Below, piece after piece: positions 35,038 to 42,954 of a stretch of 64,000 bases of DNA. The position numbers and the translations under genes were made by a program. The notes beneath the pieces were generated by a model, which searched no databases, was not told the DNA's origin, and worked only from the letters and a program-made list of their open reading frames with translations. Source of the DNA: Nonomuraea turkmeniaca (GTDB lineage: Bacteria > Actinomycetota > Actinomycetes > Streptosporangiales > Streptosporangiaceae); contig NZ_VCKY01000025.1 of assembly GCF_005889735.1 (NCBI RefSeq), positions 1 to 64,000 of the forward strand, written 5' to 3'. The first letter of the stretch is position 1. Every line of letters starts with the position of its first letter.

Positions 35038-36312
35038 ATGTCTCATTTTCCAGGGTCGAGAAACGCCGCCATCGCCACTGTGGCAGCCGTAGCGCTGCTC
35101 GCCTCCGCCTGCTCCCAGGGGTCGGCCACCAGGGCCCCCTCCGGCGCCGACGGCAAGGCCACCGTGCGGTACTTCACCTTCTCCGCGGCCCCCGACCACC
35201 TCAAGGACCTCGACACGATCGAGAAGGCCTTCGAGAAGGAGAACCCGAAGGTGGACGTGGTCGTCGAGACCGCGCCCTTCGAGGAGTACTTCACCAAGCT
35301 CCAGACCAGCATCGCGGGCGGCACCGCGCCGGACGCGTTCGAGCTCAACTACGAGAACTTCGTCACCTACGCCAGCGCGGGCTCCCTGCTGGACCTCGGC
35401 ACGGTGGCCGGTGACGGCGACACCTCGGTCTACGCGCAGGAGTCGCTCAACGCGTTCCAACAGGACGGCAAGCAGTACGCGCTGCCGGCCTCCTTCTCCA
35501 CGGTCGTGCTCTTCTACAACAAGGACCTCTTCAAGAAGGCCGGGGTGGCCGAGCCCACGGCGGACTGGACGTGGGCCGACGAGCAGGCCGCCGCGGCCGA
35601 GCTGACCGACAGGAAGAAGGGCGTGTACGGCGACTTCCAGCCGGTGCAGTTCTTCGAGTTCTACAAGACGCTCAAGCAGGCGGGCGGCGAGTTCCTGTCG
35701 GCCGACGGCAAGAAGGCCACGTTCAACAGCCCCGAGGGCGTCAAGGCCGCCAAGTGGCTGGTCGGCAAGGTCGGCAAGTCGATGCCGACCGAGGCCGAGA
35801 TCGGCGGCGCCGCCGACTACGACACGAACCTGTTCAAGTCCGGCAAGCTCGCCATGTGGCACAACGGCATCTGGCAGTTCGCGGGGCTCAAGGACGTGCC
35901 GTTCGAGTGGGACGTGGTCGTCGAGCCCGGTGACGCGAACAAGGCCAGCGCGGTCTTCCACAACGCCGTCGCCATCTCCTCCGGCACCAAGGCCGGCAAG
36001 GACGCGTACGCGTGGGCCCGCTTCCTGTCGTCCTCGAACGTCGCCGCCACCACCCGCATCCAGTCGTCCTGGGAGCTGCCGCCGGTCGCCGACCAGCAGG
36101 TGCTCTCCGGCTACCTCAAGGACCCGAAGCCGGCCAACCGGCAGGCGGTGTTCGACTCGCTGAAGTCGATCGCGTTGCCGCCGGTCATCAAGCGCCAGCA
36201 GGAGATGCAGGACGCGGTGACCAAGCAGCTGACCGAGGCCGCCGCCGGCCGCACCTCCGTGGAGGACGCGCTCAAGGCCGCCGCCGCCGACGTCGACGCC
36301 CTGCTCGGCTGA
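35038..36312 (+). CDS. Sugar-binding lipoprotein of the ABC transporter
   Basis: A 424-aa family-1 extracellular solute-binding protein. The signal peptide ends in the lipobox LASAC with lipidated Cys25. GTAPDAFELNYENFVTYASAG and LPASFSTVVLFYNKDLFKKAG are typical of the maltose-type fold. It should bind the oligosaccharide made by the secreted GH31 enzymes of this operon, by analogy with the cycloalternan-binding protein of Listeria. AAGGAAT precedes the ATG. Confidence 0.93.
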   Translation: MSHFPGSRNAAIATVAAVALLASACSQGSATRAPSGADGKATVRYFTFSAAPDHLKDLDTIEKAFEKENPKVDVVVETAPFEEYFTKLQTSIAGGTAPDAFELNYENFVTYASAGSLLDLGTVAGDGDTSVYAQESLNAFQQDGKQYALPASFSTVVLFYNKDLFKKAGVAEPTADWTWADEQAAAAELTDRKKGVYGDFQPVQFFEFYKTLKQAGGEFLSADGKKATFNSPEGVKAAKWLVGKVGKSMPTEAEIGGAADYDTNLFKSGKLAMWHNGIWQFAGLKDVPFEWDVVVEPGDANKASAVFHNAVAISSGTKAGKDAYAWARFLSSSNVAATTRIQSSWELPPVADQQVLSGYLKDPKPANRQAVFDSLKSIALPPVIKRQQEMQDAVTKQLTEAAAGRTSVEDALKAAAADVDALLG

Positions 36313-36332
36313 GTTGTCTAGGAGAGATTTCG

Positions 36333-37415
36333 TTGTCCCTCGTCGCGCACAGCCTCGACGTGATCAAGAGATTGCAGTCGCCCACCGGGGCCTATCCGGC
36401 CTCGCCCACCTTCTCCGCCTACCGCGGCTACTCGTGGCTGCGGGACGGTGCGTTCATCGCCGAGGGGGTGAGCAGGCACGGCGACGTGGCCGGCGCTGAC
36501 GCCTTCCACACCTGGTGCGCCCGCGTGGTCGGCGACCGCGCGGGCCAGGTGGACTCGCTGGTCTCCCGGGCCGCGCGCGGCGATGCCGTGCCCGTCTCCG
36601 AGATGTTGCCCACCCGCTTCACGCTGGACGGGGTGGACGGCGCGGACGAGTGGTGGGACTTCCAGCTCGACGGGTACGGCACGTGGCTCTGGTCGCTGCG
36701 CGCGCACGCCGGCCGCCACGGCCGTGTGGTGCCCGGCGTCGAGAAGGGGATCAGGGCGGCCGCCAGGTACCTGACGGCGTTCTGGCACCTGCCCTGTTAC
36801 GACTGGTGGGAGGAGCACGTCGAGCAGCGGCACGTGGCCACGCTCAGCTCGGTCCACGCGGGCCTGCGGGCCGCGGTAGCGCTCGGCGTGCTGAGCGCGA
36901 CCGAGGAGGCGGCCGCGGTGGAGGCGGTCGAGGGCGTCACCGAGCTGGTCGAGCGGGAGGGCGTCACCGGCGGGCGGTTGCGGAAGTGGCTCGGCAGTGA
37001 CGCCGTGGACGCCAGCCTGCTGGCGTGCGTGGAGCCGTTCGGGCTGTATCCGGCCGGGCATCCGGTGGGGGCGGCGACGGTTGCCGAGGTCGAGCGGCAA
37101 CTCGCCCGCGATGGCGGCGTGTACCGGTACCTCGCGGACACCTTCTACGGCGGCGGGCGGTGGGTGCTGCTGGCCGGGTTCCTCGGCTGGAATCACGCCG
37201 CGGCAGGACGGACCGCCGAGGCCCGCCGTTACCTGGGCTGGATGGCGGCTCAGGCGACGCGGGAAGGCGATCTGCCCGAGCAGGTGTCGGATCTGCTGCT
37301 GGCGCCCGGGCGGCTCCAGGAGTGGCTCGACCGGTGGGGCCCCGTGGCGACGCCGCTGTTGTGGTCGCACGGGATGTATCTGATCCTCGCGGACGAGTTG
37401 GAGGTGCGGGCATGA
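36333..37415 (+). CDS. GH15-like glucohydrolase, candidate isomaltose glucohydrolase
   Basis: A 360-aa cytosolic (alpha/alpha)6 glycoside hydrolase. The TTG start follows AGGAGAG by 6 nt. GH15 marks are GYSWLRDGAF (32-41), WWDFQLDGYGTWLW (107-120), the acid pair WEE (E160/E161), and the base in GDLPEQV (E316). It is shorter than classic glucoamylases and has no signal peptide or starch-binding domain, which suits cleavage of a small imported sugar. Kribbella flavida has a GH15 isomaltose hydrolase next to a GH31 in the same setting. It overlaps the next gene by ATGA. Confidence 0.88.
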   Translation: MSLVAHSLDVIKRLQSPTGAYPASPTFSAYRGYSWLRDGAFIAEGVSRHGDVAGADAFHTWCARVVGDRAGQVDSLVSRAARGDAVPVSEMLPTRFTLDGVDGADEWWDFQLDGYGTWLWSLRAHAGRHGRVVPGVEKGIRAAARYLTAFWHLPCYDWWEEHVEQRHVATLSSVHAGLRAAVALGVLSATEEAAAVEAVEGVTELVEREGVTGGRLRKWLGSDAVDASLLACVEPFGLYPAGHPVGAATVAEVERQLARDGGVYRYLADTFYGGGRWVLLAGFLGWNHAAAGRTAEARRYLGWMAAQATREGDLPEQVSDLLLAPGRLQEWLDRWGPVATPLLWSHGMYLILADELEVRA

Positions 37416-39685
37416 TCCGGCATCGGCCGTTCGGGTCCGGGCACCCGTACGCGGCGACCGAGGACCAGCGGGTGCCCGCCAGGCCGCTGGACGGTGAGGC
37501 GGTGGAGCTGCGGGTCCGGGCGTCGGCGAGCGTCGTCGCGATGGTGTGCGAGTGGGCCGAGGACGGTGGCGCGCCGGCAGAGCTGCCGCTGGCCCGGCGC
37601 GACTCGGGGGTGAATGGCGCGGCGCAGCCCGGGACCGGGGCGGCGGCCGAGCCCGGGGCGGCCACGGAGGCGCAGCCCGGGGCGGTCGATGGCGGGCATC
37701 TCGCCGCCGCGCAGGCCAGGGCCGCGCGGGCCGCCGCCGGGTCGTGGGCCGTCCGGACGCCCGTTCTGCGGTCCGGGCATCGGTACGCCTACCGCTTCCG
37801 CGCCGACCTGGACGGGGGCGGGAGGCGTACCAGCAGGTGGTTCCACGTGTCGGCGGCGAGCTGGTCGGCCGACGGCGGGAAGCTGGACGTCACGGGTGCC
37901 GACCAAATCGTGCCAGGGAGCGTGCGATGGCTGGCGGACGCGGACGGCGTGCTGCGGGTGCGGTTCGAGGTGGCGCTCCGGCCGGAGGAGCACGTGGTGG
38001 GGTTCGGCGAGCGGTTCGACGCCGTCGACCAGCGCGGGCGGGACGGAGCTCGGCTCGACGCGGTCGTGTTCGAGCAGTACAAGGCGCAGGGGCGGCACGG
38101 GCGCACCTACCTGCCCATGCCGTTCGCGCTGGTCGTAGGGGGCGCGGCGAGCTGGGGTCTGCACGTGGCGACCTCGCGGCGGACCTGGTACGAGGCCGGC
38201 GAGCGGCTGTGCGTGGAGGCCGAGGTGGGCCAGGACGGCGTGCTCGGGGTGCGTTTCCACGACGGGCCCGAGCCTGCCGGCGTGCTGCGTGCGTTCCTGG
38301 ACGAGGTCGGGCGGCCCACGGAGTTGCCGTCGTGGGTGTTCCGGCTGTGGGCCAGCGGCAACGAGTGGAACACGCAGGAACGGGTGATGGACCGGATGGA
38401 CCGGCACCGCGAGCACGGCATCCCCGTCGGCGCGCTGGTCATCGAGGCGTGGAGCGACGAGACGACGTTCACGGCCTTCCGCGGGGCCGCCTATGAGGCG
38501 TCGGAGGAGCCGCATCGCCTGGCCGACTACACCTTCCCCGCCGACGGCCCGTGGCCCGACCCCAAGGGCATGGTCGACGAGTTGCACGGCCGCGGCGTCA
38601 AGGTGCTGCTCTGGCAGATCCCGCTGCAGAAGATGCGGCCGCACCCCCGGCACCAGGCGGCCGTGGACGCCCGGCAGCTCGTCGAGCACGGCTACGGGGT
38701 GCGGGAGGCGGACGGCCGTCCCTACCGGAACCGGGGATGGTGGTTCCCGCTCGCGCTCATGCCCGACCTGTCGTCGCAGGAGGTCCGCGACTGGTGGACG
38801 GCCAAGCGACGCTACCTGGTCGAGGAGGTCGGGATCGACGGGTTCAAGACCGATGGCGGCGAGCACGCCTGGGGGCACGACCTGCGGTACGCCGACGGGC
38901 GGGACGGCGCTGAGGGGAACAATCTGTTCCCCGTCCACTACGCGCGTGCCTTCGGCGACCTGCTGCGGGCGTGCGGGAAGGCGCCGGTGACGTTCAGCCG
39001 GGCCGGGTTCGCCGGGTCGCAGCCGCACGGGGCGTTCTGGGCCGGGGACGAGGACTCCACGTGGGAGGCGTTCCAGTCCTCGATCCGAGCCGGGATCACG
39101 GCCTCGGCCTGCGGGATCGTGTACTGGGGCTGGGACCTGGCCGGGTTCTCCGGCGAGGTGCCGGACGCCGAGCTGTACCTGCGGGCGGCCGGGGCGTCGG
39201 CGTTCATGCCGATCATGCAATACCACTCGGAGTTCAACCACCACCGCACGCCCCTCAGGGACCGCACGCCGTGGAACGTCGCCGAGCGGACCGGGGACGA
39301 GCGGGTGATCCGGGTGTTCAGGCGGCTGGTGGAGGTGCGTGAGCGGCTGGTGCCGTACCTGGCGGAGCAGGCGCGCAAGGCGGTGGACGGCGGGGCGCCG
39401 CTGATGCGCGGGCTGTTCTTCGACCACCCGCACGACCCGGACGTGTGGCGGTTTCCGCTGCAGTACAAGCTCGGTGACGCGCTGCTCGTCGCACCCGTGA
39501 CAGAGCGCAGCGTCTCGGAGATCTCCGTGTACCTGCCTGAGGGCGAGTGGATCGACGTCTGGACCGCACACGCCCTGGCCGGCGGGCAGGAAGTCACGCT
39601 GCCGGCCCCGCTCGACCGCCCGCCCGTGCTCTGCGCCGCCGAGCACTGGTCTCGCCTCTTCCCCGTCTTTGAAGCGCCCTCGTGA
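37412..39685 (+). CDS. Cytosolic GH31 alpha-glucosidase, candidate cycloalternan-degrading enzyme
   Basis: A 757-aa GH31 enzyme with no signal peptide. Nucleophile Asp481 is in GFKTDGGE and acid/base Asp546 in FWAGDEDSTW. It is clearly related along its length to the secreted GH31+CBM35 protein encoded next, as known cycloalternan-forming and -degrading enzymes are to each other. It should open the cyclic tetrasaccharide at alpha-1,3 bonds to give isomaltose. An Ala/Gly/Pro-rich insertion (about 65-112) interrupts the N-terminal beta domain. It is coupled to both neighbours by 4-nt overlaps. Confidence 0.87.
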   Translation: MIRHRPFGSGHPYAATEDQRVPARPLDGEAVELRVRASASVVAMVCEWAEDGGAPAELPLARRDSGVNGAAQPGTGAAAEPGAATEAQPGAVDGGHLAAAQARAARAAAGSWAVRTPVLRSGHRYAYRFRADLDGGGRRTSRWFHVSAASWSADGGKLDVTGADQIVPGSVRWLADADGVLRVRFEVALRPEEHVVGFGERFDAVDQRGRDGARLDAVVFEQYKAQGRHGRTYLPMPFALVVGGAASWGLHVATSRRTWYEAGERLCVEAEVGQDGVLGVRFHDGPEPAGVLRAFLDEVGRPTELPSWVFRLWASGNEWNTQERVMDRMDRHREHGIPVGALVIEAWSDETTFTAFRGAAYEASEEPHRLADYTFPADGPWPDPKGMVDELHGRGVKVLLWQIPLQKMRPHPRHQAAVDARQLVEHGYGVREADGRPYRNRGWWFPLALMPDLSSQEVRDWWTAKRRYLVEEVGIDGFKTDGGEHAWGHDLRYADGRDGAEGNNLFPVHYARAFGDLLRACGKAPVTFSRAGFAGSQPHGAFWAGDEDSTWEAFQSSIRAGITASACGIVYWGWDLAGFSGEVPDAELYLRAAGASAFMPIMQYHSEFNHHRTPLRDRTPWNVAERTGDERVIRVFRRLVEVRERLVPYLAEQARKAVDGGAPLMRGLFFDHPHDPDVWRFPLQYKLGDALLVAPVTERSVSEISVYLPEGEWIDVWTAHALAGGQEVTLPAPLDRPPVLCAAEHWSRLFPVFEAPS

Positions 39686-42600
39686 GCCGATTAAGGTCGG
39701 CCGTCATCGTGGTGGTGATCGCCTTGTCAACATCCTTCGTCTCTGTTCCCGCTCTCGCGCTCGCCGGTGTGCACCACAACCCGGCCGGAATCGACGACCT
39801 GTACTCGGCCGAACCGACCGAGCGGGTGCCGCGTGACCCGATGGCCGGCGAGGCGGTCCAGATCAAGGCGACGACCTGGCCGATCGAGCCAGGTCAGACC
39901 GTCTGGGTCACCTGGACCAGGAACGGGGCGAACCAGACCCCGATCGGCGCGGCCTGGGACTACAACAGCGGCGACAACAGCTACTGGAAGATCGACTTAG
40001 GGACGTTCGCCCGCGGCGACAAGATCACCTACACCGTGAACGCGGACGTGAACGGGGGCGGGCAGAAGAGCGTCGGCCCGTTCTCGTTCGCGGTCACCTC
40101 CTGGAGCACGGTGACGAACGTGACCGGCTTCACGGACAACGGCACGTCGGTGGATGTCACGACCGGCGACAGCGCCGGGAGCTTCACGCCGAAGATCCGC
40201 TACGCGTTTCCGGCGCTCGACCGGTTCAGGACCCAGATCGCCCCCAGCGGGCAAGGCCTGAACATCTCCGGAGTCTCCGGCTACACGGTGACCGACTCGG
40301 CGAGCACGCTCACGATCTCCACGAGCTCGCTCGTGCTGAAGATCCAGAAGTCGCCGTACCGGCTGTCGGTCTACAAGGGCGACGGCACAACGCTGATCAC
40401 CCGCCAGTACGACCCCGCCACGTTCAGGAACATCGGCTGGGCCAGCGACGGGTCCACCACGATCACCAAGATCGAGGACCACTTCATGTCGCCGGCCGGC
40501 GAGCGCTTCGAGGGCTTCGGCGAGCGCTATGACCGGCTGGACCAGCGCGGCACAGATGTGCACAACTACGTCTACAACCAGTACAGGGACCAGGGCGCCA
40601 CCCGGCGCACCTACCTGAGCGTGCCGTTCTTCCTGAACTCGGCCGGCTACGGCGTCTACATCCCGACCAGCCGGTACGCGATCTTCAACCTCAACACGCA
40701 CCTGCCCGACCTGGCCGGATTCACCGTGGACACCGGCGGCGGCCTCGACTCGACGCTGGACTACCACTTCTACGCGGGCACGCCGGCCGAGATCCTGGAC
40801 GACTACACGGCGGCCTCCGGCCGGCCGCTGCTGCCGCCGAAGTGGGCCTTCGGCGTGTGGATGTCGGCCAACGAGTGGAACACGCAGGCCGAGGTCAACG
40901 CCGAGCTGGCCAACGTGGCGGCGTACAAGGTCCCGCACACCGCGATGGTGCTGGAGCAGTGGAGCGACGAGGCCACGTTCTACGTGTGGCACGGCGCGAC
41001 GTACACGCCCAAGCCGGGCAGCGGCCGGCTCGCCTACAGCGACCTGACCTTCCCGGCGGGCACGGCGTGGCAGGACCCGAAGGCGATGGTGGACAACGCC
41101 CACAGCAAGGGGATCAAGGTGATCCTCTGGCAGATCCCGGTGTTCAAGGAGAACTTCGACGCCAACCCGCCGACCGCGCCGCAGCAGCACCTCAACGACA
41201 AGGCGTATGCGGAAGCCCAGGGCTATGTCGCGAAAAATCCGACTAACGCTCCCTACCGCATCCCGACCGGCCAGTGGTTCGGCGACAGCATGGTCCCCGA
41301 CTTCACCAGCACGGCCGCGACCGCCTGGTGGATGAGCAAGCGCGACTACCTGATCGACGACATCGGCATCGACGGCTTCAAGACCGACGGCAGCGAGGCG
41401 ATCTTCGGGCGGGGCGTGCGGTTCGCGGACGGCCGCACGGGCGACGAGATGCACAACGCCTACCCGAACAGCTACACGGGTGCATACAACGCCTATGTGA
41501 AGGGCAAGCGGCCCGACGGCACGGTCTTCAGCCGGGCCGGCACGGCAGGCGCCCAGACCAGGTCGATCTTCTGGGCCGGCGACCAGAACTCCAGCTTCGC
41601 CGCCTTCCAGGAAGCGGTCAGAGCGCAGCTCAGCGCGGGCCAGTCGGGGGTGCCGTACACGGCCTGGGACCTGGCGGGCTTCACCGGGACCTTCCCCAGC
41701 GCCGAGCTCTACCTGCGCTCCGCGGCCCAGGCGACGTTCTCGCCGATCATGCAGTACCACTCGGAGAAGGCCGCCCCGGGCACGTCGGAGGCCCGCACCC
41801 CGTGGAACGTGCAGGCCCGCACCGGTGACACGAGCGTCGTGCCGGCGTTCCGCAGGTTCGCCAACGTGCGCATGAACCTGATCCCCTACCTCTACACCGA
41901 GGCCAAGGCGAGCGCGACCACGGGCGTGCCGATGATGCGGGCGATGAGCTTCGCCTTCCCCGGCGACGCGACGGCCGCCGCCCTGGACCAGCAGTACCTG
42001 TTCGGCTCGCAGCTGCTCGTCGCGCCGATCACGACGCAGGGTGCGATCTCGAAGAACGTGTACGTGCCCGCCGGCGAGTGGCACGACCTGTGGAACGGCG
42101 GCCGCTTCACCGGCCCCGGCACCAAGACCTACCACGCCGGCCTGGACACGATCCCGGTCTACGCCAAGCCCGGGGCGATCATCCCGCTCAATCTCGACGC
42201 CGACTACCAGCTCGGCGGCGAGATCGGTAACAGCGTCGACAACTACACCAACTTGACCTTCCGGATTTATCCGTCAGGCACCACCTCATACGCCTATTTC
42301 GAGGACGCCGCGAACGCCACCCGCACCGTCACCTCGGCCGAGAACTGGGCCGGGCACGCGGTGACGGTCACCGTGCCGCCGCTGACCACGACCAGCACGC
42401 TCCAGGTGGCGAGCACGAAGCCGGCCTCGGTGACCGGCGCGACCGCCCGGGCCGCGCCGGCCGACCTCAAGGCCGCCGCCGAGGGCTGGTGGTGGGACCC
42501 GGTCCAGCAGCTCACCCACGTCAAGCTCGCGAGCAGCGGCTCCACCAGGACGGTCACGCTCAACGGGGTGGACAAGGCCGCCTACGAGGCCGAGTTCGCG

Positions 42601-42954
42601 ACGGGCACCGGCACCTCGACGAACACCGACCACGCCGGCTACACCGGGACCGGCTTCACCGACGGCTTCGCGACACCGGGCGACGCGGTGACGTTCCAGG
42701 TCAAGGCCGACGCGACGGGCGGCCACCAGCTCACGTTCCGCTACTCGGCCACCGTGAACGCCACCAGGACCGTTTACGTGGACGGCGTGTCCGCCGGCAC
42801 GCTCTCGCTCCCCGCGCTGGCGAACTGGGACACGTGGGGCACGGCCACGCTCGCGACGTCCCTCACGGCGGGCGCCCACGCCGTCAAGATCGCCTATGAC
42901 GCGGTGAACACCGGCGGGATCAATCTCGACAACCTGGTGGTGAGCCGGCCATGA
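39682..42954 (+). CDS. Secreted GH31 with CBM35, candidate 3-alpha-isomaltosyltransferase
   Basis: A 1090-aa secreted enzyme (signal peptide about 1-29; GTG start overlapping the previous stop). An N-terminal beta domain is shared with the cytosolic paralogue. The GH31 barrel has nucleophile Asp569 in GFKTDGSE and acid/base Asp634 in FWAGDQNSSF. A C-terminal CBM35 (about 968-1090, starting YEAEFATGTG and ending INLDNLVVSRP) follows. In Bacillus and Kribbella a GH31 isomaltosyltransferase with carbohydrate-binding modules builds the cyclic tetrasaccharide. Similarity to the cytosolic enzyme suggests that both recognise isomaltosyl units. An alpha-glucosidase role is the alternative. Confidence 0.83.
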   Translation: MSRLRSAVIVVVIALSTSFVSVPALALAGVHHNPAGIDDLYSAEPTERVPRDPMAGEAVQIKATTWPIEPGQTVWVTWTRNGANQTPIGAAWDYNSGDNSYWKIDLGTFARGDKITYTVNADVNGGGQKSVGPFSFAVTSWSTVTNVTGFTDNGTSVDVTTGDSAGSFTPKIRYAFPALDRFRTQIAPSGQGLNISGVSGYTVTDSASTLTISTSSLVLKIQKSPYRLSVYKGDGTTLITRQYDPATFRNIGWASDGSTTITKIEDHFMSPAGERFEGFGERYDRLDQRGTDVHNYVYNQYRDQGATRRTYLSVPFFLNSAGYGVYIPTSRYAIFNLNTHLPDLAGFTVDTGGGLDSTLDYHFYAGTPAEILDDYTAASGRPLLPPKWAFGVWMSANEWNTQAEVNAELANVAAYKVPHTAMVLEQWSDEATFYVWHGATYTPKPGSGRLAYSDLTFPAGTAWQDPKAMVDNAHSKGIKVILWQIPVFKENFDANPPTAPQQHLNDKAYAEAQGYVAKNPTNAPYRIPTGQWFGDSMVPDFTSTAATAWWMSKRDYLIDDIGIDGFKTDGSEAIFGRGVRFADGRTGDEMHNAYPNSYTGAYNAYVKGKRPDGTVFSRAGTAGAQTRSIFWAGDQNSSFAAFQEAVRAQLSAGQSGVPYTAWDLAGFTGTFPSAELYLRSAAQATFSPIMQYHSEKAAPGTSEARTPWNVQARTGDTSVVPAFRRFANVRMNLIPYLYTEAKASATTGVPMMRAMSFAFPGDATAAALDQQYLFGSQLLVAPITTQGAISKNVYVPAGEWHDLWNGGRFTGPGTKTYHAGLDTIPVYAKPGAIIPLNLDADYQLGGEIGNSVDNYTNLTFRIYPSGTTSYAYFEDAANATRTVTSAENWAGHAVTVTVPPLTTTSTLQVASTKPASVTGATARAAPADLKAAAEGWWWDPVQQLTHVKLASSGSTRTVTLNGVDKAAYEAEFATGTGTSTNTDHAGYTGTGFTDGFATPGDAVTFQVKADATGGHQLTFRYSATVNATRTVYVDGVSAGTLSLPALANWDTWGTATLATSLTAGAHAVKIAYDAVNTGGINLDNLVVSRP

